A DNA stretch of 64,000 nt from Gorsachius magnificus (taxonomy: Eukaryota > Chordata > Aves > Pelecaniformes > Ardeidae), in the NCBI GenBank assembly GCA_034008185.1, contig CM067081.1:12213821-12277820 (forward strand). The letters run 5' to 3'. The position numbers and the translations under genes are program-made. Positions 1-12,670 of the stretch are shown here, one piece after another (within the stretch, counting starts at the first letter, position 1; each line of letters begins with the position of its first letter). The notes under the pieces are model-generated. The model saw only the letters and a list, made by a program, of their open reading frames with translations, was not told the origin of the DNA and searched no databases.

Positions 1-829
1 TTCTGCTGTCTTTGAAGCTACCTTTCCACAGGGCTAAGGACTGAGACCCACTCAGTGTTTTAGGACTTGGATTAATTTTTGGATTCTCTTATGATCTCTT
101 GTGGTTCCCCTTTGCATGCTGCAGCTCTCCCTAGATCAAAGATTTTCCTTTTCCCCAGTAGCATCTATAGAAATAGCTGTGCTTCTTGTGTTTCCAGAAC
201 TGGGACAGGTAAAGGTTAACCTTCTAGACCCTGCTTATGAGGAGAAGGGATTTTTGCTCTGATACCCCTAGTGACAGATTAATTAATGAGTTCAACCAAT
301 TTCTTTAAATGTTTTGTGACCTGGCTGCTCTTTAATCCTTGCTCACAGCAAACACAGGACTGATCCCCTGGGCAGGGGCTGTGAGTTTACAGGGCTGAAC
401 TTCTTGATTCTTTCAAGCAGATTTTCTTTAGAACCTTGTTAACAACCTGTAGTAATATTTCTGGGTCTTACATACAGAAGGCATTAACAGAAGCAAGCAT
501 AAGATTTCTTGGAAAATAGGAATACACAGGGTTTTACAGGGTCTGCCTTCATCTTTCCTCAACACAGGGTCCATGAAAAGCCATTTCATTGTAATAAAAT
601 AGCTTTAAACAGGTCTTGGGGCTGTTACAATGTCTCTAGGTCGTTGTGCACTGAACCTCAGAGGACTCCACATTTCTGGTACAGATCACCTAGCTTGGTG
701 GCCAGGGCTACTCTTTTAGGTACACAGGACTAGGTAATTTGAAGTCTAAGTCAGGGCTTCTTTGGATCCCATTTTAATCACCTTTGACAAAAACATGTTC
801 ATTATTCAGAGACAAACAATTAGTTTTAC

Positions 830-3800
830 CTGTTGATGCTGCAACTGCACCAATGAGCACAGAGGGGATGGCCATTGAAAAGCACCCAAGTCCAGAGAGG
901 TAGGAGATGAGCCTTGCCTGTCCCGGCGAGGCAGCAGAGAGCACTCTTTGGAAGTAGGTTTGCCACGGGATGCTCCCAAGCACCTGAAACATTCAGATGT
1001 TCCCGGGGTACCCACCAGGCTGCTGGCTGCTGTAGGGCATTATCCATCCACTCAGATGGATGATAACCCTTACTATTATAAAACTCTTATTTCGAATGCA
1101 TAAACATTGCCCAGCTTTAACTATTGAGGATAATATTTATGATGGTTGAGGGTGTCATTTTCCTTTGTTTGCATTGTGGTGGATGTGAAATTTTGATCAA
1201 AACGTATTAATGGTTTGGCAGACTGAGAAACAGGCACAGAGGAAGAAAAAGAGAAGTTACTCAGGAATGCAACTTTTCTAAAAATCTATCCAAGCTTAAC
1301 TAGAGTATAATCTAAAATTAAAAATAAAACACCATTTTCACTTTCTTAGGAGACAAATTTGATCAGACAAAATCTGAAGATTCTGTCCTCACCAAACAAA
1401 CTCAAGCTTTGGTGTGTCCCTATAACCAGTCTAGCAAGAGTGTAACAACCTCCCATAATCTTGGTTATACTGGTAGCTCAAAAGTTGAAGTTGTGCAGTG
1501 GAACCAATGGCACCATGCTTGCTGATGACCTGCAGTTGTGGCATTTTGATTTTTTTTTTTTTTTCCAAATAGAGGGAATTTTACATAATTATATTAAAAG
1601 CACACTATTGAGGCTGCAATACCAACCTCTCAAAAGGTAGGAAATGCCTCATTTAGGTGCCAGGAGTGGAACTGTTTGCTTGGATGGCCTTACTCAAAAG
1701 GTACATTCCTTCACATGCATGAAGGATGGAGTGTCCCTGCTGCTTCTTTTCTTCCCACAGCTGAGCCCTGGATCTCCCCAGTCCATTCAGTGTGCTGCAG
1801 AGTGGTCGAGAGAAGGTTTTACACATCATCCTGCCCCTGCCAACTGTGCAACATAGGGCTCCTGGCTGGAAGAACCCACAAGTTTTCCAGACAGAAAGTC
1901 CCCGCACAATCCCTCCTCCCAATCACCTGTCCAAGAAATATTCCATACCAGGTAGAAGTAGTCATCCAGCCACCTTCCAAGATACTGTTTTTCTATCTTC
2001 CCTATCCAAGGGTCTTGGTAAAATTGATGAGTTGCAGTGTAATAAATACTTTCTGTTGCAGAGTTCACCAGGGCAAAGGGGATACAGACCCACTAGAATA
2101 GAAACGGAAATAGTTAACCCTTTCCTTGGGGTCCCTGTTCTTAGAAGATCTATTCAGATACTGAAATTAAGGTTGATGGAGAACATACAGTTATATAAGA
2201 TTAAACCTTGACTGAGTCTTCCTTTTTCCCCCTTCCTTACTCTAAATATACATATGGAACAATGTCTGGTTCATGGCATCATCAAGAACATGAGTCTGTA
2301 ATTCAGGTCAATTGGTGCCTTCAGTAGACACATCTCTCTCCTTTCCAGACAAGATTGCTCTGGACTTGTTCCACAGACCTTGTGAGCAGCCACGTTCCCA
2401 ATAGCTTGTGTGAGCACTCTTTGAAATGCATAAGGACTGTAAGACATTTCAGGGACCTGTTCTCCTGAAGCAGAACTGTAGGGCAAGGGCCAGTATTGGT
2501 AGAGCTATTTTTGGTCTGAGACATACCAAAAAGAGCAGGATTTTTTTCCCTTAGTTAGGAAACTGGTAACAAAGAAATGCACAGGACTTGCCAGGCTGAG
2601 TGTAATGAAAACCAGCTGGATGACATCTGTGTATGCAACAGAGTAGAGGCCTCCCAGTAGAGTGTAGAGGATGACAGTGCATGCTGAGATGATGATAGAC
2701 AAAGAGCCTCCAATATCCAAGATGACCTTCATTGTTGCTCCTGCAGACAAGGACAGCAGTCAAGTATTTTAAGACAGATTTAATACGTGCAAAACACAGA
2801 ATAAATAAGGATATGTTATTCCCTTGATGCCAGCACACCACACCTGTATGAGAAGCACATGGTCTACAGAGAGTGGGCAGAGTAAGGACTCAGGAGAGCC
2901 CACGTTCCCTTTCTGCTCTTGCTGTTACCTTGCTACATGGCCTTTGCCAAGGCCCTTTTCCTTTTTACATTTGCTCTCCCACAGGCAAAAGGAAGGCACT
3001 AACTCATATTTCCAGACCTCTCTGTTATAATATCATGTATATATACTACTGTAATTTGTTTTAAACCTAAAAACATATTTTCCAGAAATGAGAAATGCTT
3101 GTGTGTACTATACTCTGATAGTTATGCCACACGACCTTTAACAAGTGTAACAACAAAATATTTACCCAGGGATGCCAGGATAGCTGCAAACCAGAACACC
3201 TCTCCTAGCAGTGGTGGAATGAAGAGCAAGCTTCCCATCACATTCCCATAAGTTTCTTGAAGGGGATCCATCACTGTTACATAATTCTTGGATCTCATTG
3301 GTTTTACAAAGAAGAAACCACCTATCAGAAGTGATGACAATTTGGTAGAATTCAGTATGTATTATATTCCAGGAAAAAAAAGTAAGAATACTATAGTATT
3401 TGGGTATCGGACCCACATAGTGAGTGTGGAATTTGTACATAATGGACCCTAGAGAATGATGCAGCCAGCCAGACACCGGGGCCTCAATTCACTTGCCTAA
3501 ATGTGGGGTTTCATCTATCTGAAAAGTCCCAGGTTATAAAGGATGTCTGCTTACAGCTGACAGATATGACCCTCCACTTTTGGCGGACCTGTATCTTTCT
3601 GGAGTGGCTACTGGAGGCCAGGTAGGACCCCCTAGGGCACCCCAAATGGCATAAGATACCTGTGTGACTGTAACAGGAGCTTAGCTCAGAGGACACCCAC
3701 ACATAGTCTCCTATGACTCCAATGACTTACCAACTTGAGACACAAAGTTTTCTGAAATGCTTCCTGGGGAAAATGCCAGTAGGCAGAGTGAGTCATTGCA

Positions 3801-6229
3801 GACTCATATTTGGCTAAAAAAGAGACAAACTTTTGCCCTTGGCCATGTGATGCAACATGTTGATATATGTTCCTTTTCTGGTTACATTTTCATTTTGGTG
3901 GCTTCATTGTCTCTTCCCAGAACTATACTGTTTTAATCTGCGCATTGAGCTGAGTCCCACCCGCCTGCATCTAAATATTAGACTTCAGACGTACAGCCAC
4001 CTCATTAAAACCAAAGAATACGTATTGTGCCTAACCCTGAAGCCAACAGGACTGCTTGTCTGGGCACTACTGACCTGAGTAAAGATTGCAGGATCAGACC
4101 TGCACTCCTCAATTTCATTAGTAAGAATTACTCACATAAGAAATGCTGGCAGTATATTTCTAAGCCTGACTCATATTCATGTCAGTTGGACTCTTTTCTC
4201 TGACTTGACAATAAAGCTTATTGTTCTTTTAGAAATTCCTGTGCAAGGTCTGCACAGGTCTCCTTGCTCTAATCATCCCATGTCCCTGCAGAGTTATGGT
4301 AGAACTTAGTGTGGACTGAAAGAAACTTTGGTCTTGGCAAGACAGCTGAACCTCAACGTGAGTCCAATAATTCCTGGAGTTAGAAATGGCAACTTAGGTA
4401 TAGGACATTGCAAACTTAGCTTAGTTTCAGCAAAATAGTGACCAGCTGTAAAGCGGGATAAGCTAGATGCACTACAAATTCATCCTGAGATGAGACTACT
4501 CAGAAGAATGCATTTTAGGGAAAAAATCAAGATAGTAGTATTTCATCACACAGAAATTTCAAAGAAAAAAATAAAAGTACACCAATACTTTTAACAGCCT
4601 GTGAATAAGAGACCATGATAGAAAAGCAATATTCACATAGCCACATGTTTCTAAAGTTTTCAGATGAGATTTTTGTCCTATAAATTGCTCCAAGCAGGCA
4701 AAACTAAACTAGCTCCAAGCCACCCCAATTTATTTTGTTTCAGTTTAGAGGATGGCATTATAAATGCTTATTCTGCATATATGGGAGGCTGAAGAAACAA
4801 AATCGCCTTTAAAAAGTATTCCATACTCTGTTACATATCTTATTATACTCATATGATTTTTTTTAAAGCTTATGTGTCCTGATTACGTGAATTATTTACC
4901 TATAACAAGGGATAAGGCAAATCCTACAGGTGCCTGGACCCACAGTAGTCCTTTTGAAGGCAGGTAGACAATTTCAGCTGTGCCGTTGATATATGCTCCT
5001 CCAACCCAGGTGGCTGTAAACATGGAAGATGGAAGGGTAAGAATCACAACAAAAATTCTCAACATGTCTTGTAGAACACTCCGAGAGCTTGTGAACTATT
5101 TTCTCATACAAATATTTAATCATGCTTCTATTTTCTTTATGAAGTTTTCTCCCATAGGGAGATGTGCTGCTGAGTACAGGTAACCGTATTAGAATCTCAC
5201 CCTAAAAAATTTCCCAGGTTCAAGAATGCGATATGTCTATGTGTGCATGGAAAAGCTCGATGTTTAAACATTTAGAGGCAATTTGAATATATTAACTTTT
5301 AATTTCATTTTTCTGTGGAAGACTTCTGTCAGAGCAAACAGCATTGCCTTTGTTATTCTTCCGTGTCTGATAGACCACCCTTCATGAGCATCACTTACAT
5401 GGTCTAACAAAATAGACATTAGAAAAAAAAAAAGCAAGCAGACATTGCAGTCAGAACACAAACCTACAACATGGGCTTAAGTGTCTTAGCCAGGCAAATA
5501 CCACTTGGGGAAGCCTTCACAACAAACGGGGCAGGGAAGCAAAATTCAGACGATGCCAGGCAGCAAGGAGAGAAAAGGGAAGCGGAGGGCAGCAGTCGGT
5601 GGGGAAACGTTTTCTCTTTAGGAGAGAGGCCAATGCTCGCCGTGAGTAGCAATTTATTCCACATGGAACTGGAATGTTCCAGGAGTAAAATTCGTCTGTT
5701 ATGCTGGATAACTGAAACTGGTTCAAGATTAAGACCACAGTCTTCCGTAATGAAAAGTGTCATATTCTTCAGAGACTCTTAAATTAAACTCTTTAACTCT
5801 TAACTAAACTCTTAAATTAATCGCTTTAATTTAAAAGAATCTACATAAACATTAGGTTCTGCTCAGTGTGAAGAGGTTTGGAAGAATCCATCCCAAAATG
5901 ATTCATGAAACCATACTCCTTTAAAGCCACGCTTAGGTAAAATCTGCCCTGACATTAAAGGAGTTCACCTGCTTTGAAAGAAAAGTCCCCCAGATCTATG
6001 TAATGTGTGTTTTTTAAGAAGAATTTTTAAAAGTCCTTTAAGAAAACTTACCTGTTGCAGTAAACAAGCCAATGAAAACATTTATATTCCTGCCTCCAAC
6101 TATGGCCATTTCAGTTGGGTTTCTGTTCTGCTGGTCCTTTTTGCTTTTCCAAGAAGCCCAAATTCCAGTAGCTAAAGTTAACGTAAAAAACACAGTCAAA
6201 GATACTAAGCCGGGTATGTTTAGAGCCAT
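830..6229 (-). CDS. SLC5A7-like sodium/choline symporter paralogue, exons 1-6 (3' part outside window)
   Basis: Member of the sodium:solute symporter family SLC5, closest to the high-affinity choline transporter SLC5A7, a multi-pass plasma-membrane protein. Coding exons in transcription order: 6052-6229, 4900-5013, 3166-3321, 2592-2740, 1949-2092, 830-983. All have AG acceptors; donors are GT except exon 4 (GC). Joined, they give 298 codons in one frame with no stop. The start ATG at 6229 has a good context (AAAATGG) and aligns with the SLC5A7 N-terminus. Conserved landmarks include IVGGRNI in exon 1, [13 protein letters not shown] in exon 2, KPMRSK and [12 protein letters not shown] in exon 3, [14 protein letters not shown] in exon 4 and [12 protein letters not shown] in exon 6. 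By eye, identity to human SLC5A7 is well below that expected of its orthologue, so I infer a paralogue. SLC5A7 proteins have about 580 residues, so roughly half is missing to the left. Substrate is inferred, not shown. Confidence 0.88.
2586..2591 (-). promoter_or_regulatory. Non-canonical GC splice donor of SLC5A7-like exon 4
   Basis: The minus strand reads CTG|GCAAGT at the end of exon 4. The junction is fixed by homology: the exon ends after ...ITLSL and the next exon begins with Trp at 2092, as in SLC5A7 (VGL then W). No GT donor lies at the homologous position. GCAAGT is the usual strong context for the minority GC-AG introns. Confidence 0.75.
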
Positions 6230-9200
6230 TTTCTGTTGCTTAATTTAGATCATAGAAAGGAATAATGGCTTGATGATAATAGTCTTTTATTGAGTCCAGA
6301 ATCAGAAAAAAAGATAAAAAAATCAGAAAAAATAGTGCCTCCTTGTAAAGAAAGCTCTAAGTATTAGATTACTGGACTTTGTAAGGAAAGATGCCGTATG
6401 AAACAGAGCCATAAACCCAAAAGTCTTGAGAACTGGATGCAGAGTCTCTGTCTTTGGAGGACTACTGGCAATTCTTCAGTCTTCCCCCTTTTTCAGAAGA
6501 TTTCTAATCTTATTCTTCTGAGGAGCAGAGATTAAGAGGGTAGGAATTAGTACTGATAAGACCAATGAAGCACTGATGTGAGGGGTAATACTAGTTTGGC
6601 TTAAAGGAGGGGAAATGTTATATTTTGTCTGATATGCAATGGTATGAAAATAGTCTGCATTTCTTGAGGTTCTAGGCACAAGGCTAATGCAGAAGATAGA
6701 TAGGGCTAAGAATTTGCCTGTTTAAAGTTGACTGAACTAAGCCCACAATAATCACCCAAATAACCCTAGGAACCAGTAAAAGAAATTTAGCACTGACCAA
6801 GTGAAGGAGCTGCATGCTGATATTCAAAGCAAGCGCGTTATCATTTCACTGCTGGGAACAGGCAGGAGAGCAAGGTGGCGTTAGACTGTGCAATAAAACT
6901 ACAGGAAACCAGACTTTTTAAAAGTACTTTGTGAAGCTCCCTTTAAACAAATGTAATTCTGAGAGAAGTTCATTTATGCGTTAAGGAGTTATGTCAGCTA
7001 CATTTGGTGTGGAGTTGCCATACTGATAGCTTTTTAGTCGTCCTGTGAATCTTTTTCACCTGTCCAGGTACAATTCTTCATAACCAATTCTATGTAAAAA
7101 CTGTCCTATTTAGGGCACTTCTTTAGCTTTCCTGGATGCTTGCATTCATCTGTGGAGCGGGTAGCTCCTTTCCACATGGAGATCACAGATTTCTTCTTCA
7201 CAGATGCAGGAGTTTGAAAGCCCAGATCTTTAGGAAGGTTTTCTGCAGTGTGCCATCTCCTGCAGACAGCCAGGAGGAGCTGTGCGTGGACATGACAGGG
7301 GCACAGGTTAAGCATCTCCCACAGGCAGGAGGACACGGCAGGAGCACATGGGTGATGGCTGTGGGAAGAAGGGGGGAGAAGTGCACAAACCCTGTGTTTT
7401 CTGTGGCATTTCTCTGTCAAGGGAAAATAAGGGTTTCAGTAAGTTATGCAGTGATCTGGTGGGAAGACTCTGTAAGAAGTGTTTAAAAAAGTGAAAATTA
7501 AAAAAGATGAAAAAGCCTGACAAGCAGATGATTGTTTATCCTGCCTTAGGAGAAATATTCCTTTATATTTATAATCAAATGCTATTTTGACTGAGTAAGG
7601 CGTTTTAACTTTGACCCAATTATTTATGTACAAAAAGGGACACTGCATTTTGAAGGCACATTTTCTGGCTGGTAATTAGAAACACTACCTTCCACATTAA
7701 ATGTACCTGCTACAAAGTCGTAGAAACTGCAGCCATTGGTTTCTCTGGGTTGTCTTCCTTGCTCAAAATGGGATGTTTCCAAAACTTTGAAAATAATGTT
7801 TACCCACAGAGATACACTAAGCTTTTTTCTATGAGCAAACATTTTCAGCACATTTCCTAGGCAGGAACGGAACAGGTTGGAGGTGCATGTGGCTGGAGGT
7901 GCACACAGCCGTGTGCCAGCCCCCTCTGCATCCGGGATCTCCTGGGAGGAAATACCTGGCGTTGCATCCTTCATGGGAGGGGTCAACTAAATTCAGCATG
8001 TCTAAAGCATGATTTGAATTTGTTCTTTGACATCTGCAGAGAATGTCCGGACTGACGCTGCTTTTTATCCTCTCTTGAAGAAAAAAAAAAACCAGTAAAA
8101 AGTGGCAGTCATAAAAATCTGCAGGTGAAACTTCATTTAAAGACCCAGAGGCACAGAGGGCAGATGTGGTAGGACAAAATGTAAGTGAAAACATTGCATG
8201 ATGGGATGAAGGCGTCTTAGAGAAAAAGTACGTGTAAGGCAGCTCATCGGAAGCTGGAGTGGTTTTGATGATATACAGTGCATTGAAGGATTGTAAAAGC
8301 ATGAGGTTATACCAAGAAGACCAATTCCTCACTGAATCTGTTGTGCTCTTTTGCCGCTACATGACTCTCAGCTAATGTGTCAATTTTACAAAAAAAAAAA
8401 AAAAAAAAGAGAAATCTCACTAATGGAGAGGTGTTTGAGGTGGGCTTCACCTCTCCACTCATGATGGAGGGCTGCATCTTTGGGTGCCAGCTGCGCTGCT
8501 CACTTCAAGCTCCCTGCGTACCTTGTGGGGAGAAAATCACAATTCTAGCAGGTGATTTACTGACCTGTTTTAGGTCCTGTGAGGCAGGACAGGATGAGGG
8601 CTGGACACAGGGCTGCTTCTAAGAGTAGTGTCACTGTACCCAGCAGATGTTTCAGGGCTTGATTTGGATGCTCACATAGACATAGCTGGTGCCACCTGAG
8701 ATGCTCTAAAACCTCTGAGTTGTCCACATGGGCGAGCAGATGTTACAGAGCCCTTGTGGGAGACACATGCCCTTCTGGAGCAGCAGGCAGGACATTCTGG
8801 TGTATCTCCAGTTGTTCAGAGTATCTACTTAGGGGATACTCAGCTGAGCTCTTACTTTCTCCTTATCACTTGACCTTGATGAAACAAACTCTGACATGGG
8901 TGGTTGATAAAAGTAGGAGTGCCTGGGAGAAAGTGAGGAGTGCTGTGTACCAGGGAAATTTTCTATCTATGGTGGAAATGATCTGCATCGTGGTGAGCGC
9001 TTACAGCTACTCAGCTTTGAAGCTAACCAACAGGAAGAAACAAAGATGGACAAAACAGTGGCCTCTGTGCCTAAGATAAAGCCCTTGTCCTGCCTTTCTG
9101 GGTTAAATGTGATACATTATTGATGTTGAGCTTTAAACTGCCCTATGTGGGCCATGGGCTGGGGAGGAAAGGAGGGCTGTGGGTTGGGAAGGGATTTCTG

Positions 9201-9268
9201 AAGGGTGGCTGTCCCCTGTCACTCCTCCAGCAAGGGACAAGCCCAGGGAGCTGGTGCTCTGTAGGAAA
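6230..9268. other. Intergenic, no supported feature
   Basis: This stretch lies upstream of the SLC5A7-like start codon and should contain its promoter and 5' UTR. I could not place a TATA box or a noncoding first exon. Only short chance ORFs and homopolymer runs (for example T-rich DNA near 8080 and an A-run at about 8391-8408) are visible. Confidence 0.5.
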
Positions 9269-9727
9269 TCACAGAATCACAGAATGGCAGGGGTTGGAAG
9301 GCACCTCTGGAGATCATCCAGTCCAACTCCCCTGCTAAAGCAGGCTCACCCAGAGCAGGATGCACAGGATATCGTCCAGGCGGGCTTTGAATATCTCCAG
9401 AGAAGGAGACTCCACAACCGCCCTGGGCAGCCTGTTCCAGTGCTCTGTCACCCTCAAAGTCAAGAAGTTCTTCCTCATATTCAACTGAAACCTCTTCTGC
9501 TTCAGTTTGTGCCCATTGCCCCTTGTCCTGTCACTGGGCACCACTAAGAAGAGTCTGGCTCCGTCCTTGTGACATCCACCCTTAAGATATTTGTAAGTAT
9601 TTATGAGATCCCCTGTCAGTCTTTTCTTCAGGCTAAACAAGCCCAGCTCCCTCAGCTTTTCCTTGTAGGAGAGATGCTCTAGTCCCCTAATCATCTTTGT
9701 AGCCCTGCTCTGGACTCTCTCCACGAG
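9269..9727 (-). mobile_element. CR1 retrotransposon fragment, 3' end
   Basis: The minus strand carries the C-terminal end of the CR1 ORF2 protein ([19 protein letters not shown], then RTRGNG and [16 protein letters not shown]) followed by the short CR1 3' UTR. The copy is 5'-truncated. Its 3' tail (TCACAGAATCACAGAATGG on the plus strand) and UTR differ from the copies at 27 kb and 41 kb, so it belongs to a different CR1 subfamily. Confidence 0.93.
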
Positions 9728-10430
9728 TTCCTCATCTGATGAATGAAATGAAATAAAGCACTGAGAATCTGGAAAGGTAATTTTTGGTCGGGCTTTTAAA
9801 TTATTATTTCATTTGGGATTTTTTTTTAAGTTTCTTTGCAAAGAGGTGTGGAGATCCCTGGGAGGAACTGATCATGGGGCAGGAGAGCAGAGGCTGTGGC
9901 ACAGGGAGGTCTGTGGGGACCAACCTCTCAAGGGTTTTCTTTGCTCTGCTCACCAAGACAACGGAGTACTGGGGTCTGAGGCATCTGAGCTGTTTGCATC
10001 AAAATGATCTGACAGTTACTCTTGAAATGAGATGGGATGAACTTGTCTGTGGTTTCCAACCCAGATATCATGACTTTGATCCTAGCAGCTGAAACACTGT
10101 GCTATTTTTCTCCAAACATTTACAATTTTTCATATGGTGTACTTGGTCTGAAGTTTTATTCCTACCCAAAGTCAATCCCAGGAACACTTTTTCCTCACGT
10201 GCTAGCAGTACATCTCTTACAACCAATGCAGATTTGCAAGTGGCTGATCTGCACAAGCTTCAAATGCAGAAGAGAGAGGGATAATTTGATTTGAAAGTAA
10301 CACATTTTTACTTCTGGTATGAAAGCCTGTGTGGTGAGACTGCACAGTGAGTAATAAATATAAAAATTAAACAAATACTTTGTCATTATGCCCGTGTGAG
10401 TTTTTGACCATTAATTTTTTAAGATACAGA

Positions 10431-10500
10431 GAAGACAGATTGATAGACAGGTAGGTAGGTAGATAGATAGAAGATGAACAGAGATAAAAGATAGATATAG
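10431..10500. repeat. Degenerate GATA/GGTA tetranucleotide microsatellite
   Basis: Imperfect runs of TAGA and TAGG units (GTAGGTAGGTAGATAGATAG near 10451-10470) with interruptions. A simple repeat. Confidence 0.7.
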
Positions 10501-10592
10501 AAGAATATTATGAGTTCCTTAGTTTTAATAAATTCTTCATGCGTACAATACATAAAACATTTCAGAGACAACATGCCTCTTTTCCTTTGTTA

Positions 10593-11305
10593 GGAGATGT
10601 TATGATCCAATTCTGTTTGGACGAGAGGAAGGCCCCCTTGCTTTCTAGCCGACCTCAGATGAGTCTGGGAGGCCAGGGGCGGCTAGACCAACCTCTCGTT
10701 TCAGGTTCAATCCTTTCGAGTGAGATTAAGACACAAATGAGGTCAGATGTTGTAAGTCCACCCATTTATTAATTGTTCGGAGGAAAGAGAGAAAGCAGCG
10801 ATAGGAAAGGAAGAAAGGAAAGATAAGAAATAAAGCGAGAGGTCTGGATAGAAGAGAGCAGACAGTCACCACCATGGATCTGCAGCGTCCCGGGGGAGTC
10901 CGTGCTTCTGGGGTCTTCGTTGATCGCACACGGAATCTTCGGTGGTCTCTTCATGAGGTCGGTGATCTTCCTCCGGCATCTTAGATGGTCTTCCACAAGG
11001 TCCCCCCGCAGTCTGAGACTGCAGCCTTTTTTATAGAGCATAGTCCAGCACATGCGCACACATTTTGCACGCTTTTCTGTTGGCGAGCTCTGTTCGCACA
11101 CTTTCTTGTGCTGGGCAGGGGCAGGGGTCTGCTTGCATGCTTTAAGTGGCAGCAAACTGCAAGCCTTGGTGAGCAGGCGGCCCCATCTGGGTGTCTTCAG
11201 CAAGCCTGCAAGCCACCTTGCCTGTAGCAATGCTGATCTTCGCACATCGCCACACAAAGGAGCAAGCTTTGAGACAGTTAGCTGGCTATTGTCTCCTACA
11301 GGAGA
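10593..11305 (-). mobile_element. Solo LTR of an endogenous retrovirus, with 5-bp target duplication
   Basis: The element spans 10598-11300 (703 bp). It starts TGTTATGATC and ends CTCCTACA on the plus strand, and is flanked on both sides by the direct repeat GGAGA (10593-10597 and 11301-11305). Read on the minus strand it begins TGTAGGAG and ends CATAACA, giving the canonical TG...CA termini. On that strand there is a TATA box (TATAAAAAAGG, plus coordinates 11024-11034) and a downstream AATAAA (10765-10770), in proper LTR order. A purine-rich tract at about 10778-10850 lies in the 3' part. No internal viral genes are present, so this is a solo LTR left by LTR-LTR recombination. The 5-bp duplication is typical of class III (ERVL-type) elements, but the family is not proven. 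Confidence 0.85.
11024..11034 (-). promoter_or_regulatory. TATA box of the solo LTR
   Basis: TATAAAAAAGG on the minus strand, about 270 bp inside the LTR from its 5' (right) terminus. It fixes the U3-R-U5 orientation of this LTR. Its present activity is unknown. Confidence 0.65.
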
Positions 11306-12484
11306 CTTCACTGAACTAATTCTTCCCATTTTGGAAAAAAACCCAAATTAGAATCTGTAGTAATATCAATTCTGAAACATGATATTTTATCTTTACTCAA
11401 GCCAACTCTGTCCAAACCCAAATTGTCAGTATTCTGTAGCCATTTTCTTTCTTTCTTCTTTCTCTGCAGTGCTTGGTGTGAGGAGCTGCTCCTGTTGTCA
11501 TGTGCCGGCCGGCTCCCAGAGAAGGCTCTGGTGATGCTTCTGAGATCTCAGGCTTTGCTGTGCAAGCCTTGCTCAGCAGTAGCCAAAACCCTGGTGTGTT
11601 ATCAACACCTTTCCACGTGCCAATAGAAAGCCCAGCACTATGAGGGCTGCTATGAGGAAAACCAGCTCCATCTCAGCCCGACCTGATACAGAGTGGCTTT
11701 CAGGTGTAACACAGGACACATGGGAGACCCTTGCCACCTCAATGGCATCTGGAGGCTGAGCAGGATGCTTTGCTGCACTTCAAATGGCACCAGATGCTCC
11801 TGTCTAGGGTGGACAACTGAATCTTGCCTGGAGAGGCAACTCCTCCTGCCTTCTTTAGCCATCTCTCTCAGTATGGACTGGGGGAAGCCTGCCTCTCTCC
11901 ATGGACTATGTGGCTTGATGCCTATCCCACTCCTTTTCAGTGGCTCAAGTTAGACAAGATGAATTTAACTCTACTTTCTGTGTTATTCCATGTAACTTCC
12001 TACCAGAGCTAGTTTGAAGTCACAAGTCCTTCAGGTCATACAAATCAAGCCAGAAAATAGCTTCAGAATAACAGTATTTAATATTTACATATATCAGTGA
12101 GGCCAGGGATTGCACAGTTGACAGGACAGAGGGTGTCCCCATTAGCACACAGATGTGACACCAAACATCCCCAGGGCAGGACAGCTTGGAACAAGCAGAT
12201 GACAACATTTACTTTTCCGTGCTGGAGGTGGTGTGTGCCAGTGGGTACCTCTTCCTCTCCCGGTGCTGGCACAGCTGGCTTTATCATAGAGATGAGAGTC
12301 AGGGAGACAAAACTAAAGGAGTAGGGCAGGGCTGATATTTAGGGGTTATGAAGAGCTCATAGAGCCCCTCTGCTGATGAAGGTGTCTTTCTCAGTCTGGC
12401 TACATGCTGAATATCCTTATTCTAGCTGCCTCCGTGACTCTTTTCCTGGTTGAATCAGTTGGCTTTATTTTGATGTCCACTTTA
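11306..12484. other. Intergenic, no supported feature
   Basis: Only short chance ORFs. No exon, repeat family or RNA gene recognised. Confidence 0.5.
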
Positions 12485-12670
12485 GCATAGAATCATAGAA
12501 TGTTTTGGGTTGGAAGGGACCCCTAGAGGTCACCTAGTCCAACCCCCCTGCAGTGAGCAGGGACACCATTAACTAGATCAGGTTGCTCAGAGCCCCGTCC
12601 AACCTGGCCTTGAATGTTTCCAGGGACAGGGCCTCCACTACCTCTCTGGGCAACCCATTCCAGTGTTTCA
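12485..12670 (-). mobile_element. CR1 fragment, extreme 3' end
   Basis: The sequence ATAGAATCATAGAATG followed by TTTTGGGTTGGAAGGGACC is the CR1 3' tail and UTR in reverse. The last codons of ORF2 lie at the right end. It is a short 5'-truncated copy of the same subfamily as those at 27 kb and 41 kb. Confidence 0.92.

Noticed and set aside
1..829. Search for SLC5A7-like exon 7
   Set aside because: No minus-strand frame resembles the next conserved SLC5A7 segment; the exon must lie left of the window.
830..6229. Naming the transporter SLC5A7 outright
   Set aside because: SLC5A7 is very highly conserved in vertebrates. This copy differs at many conserved positions and is in a different syntenic block, so a paralogue is more likely.
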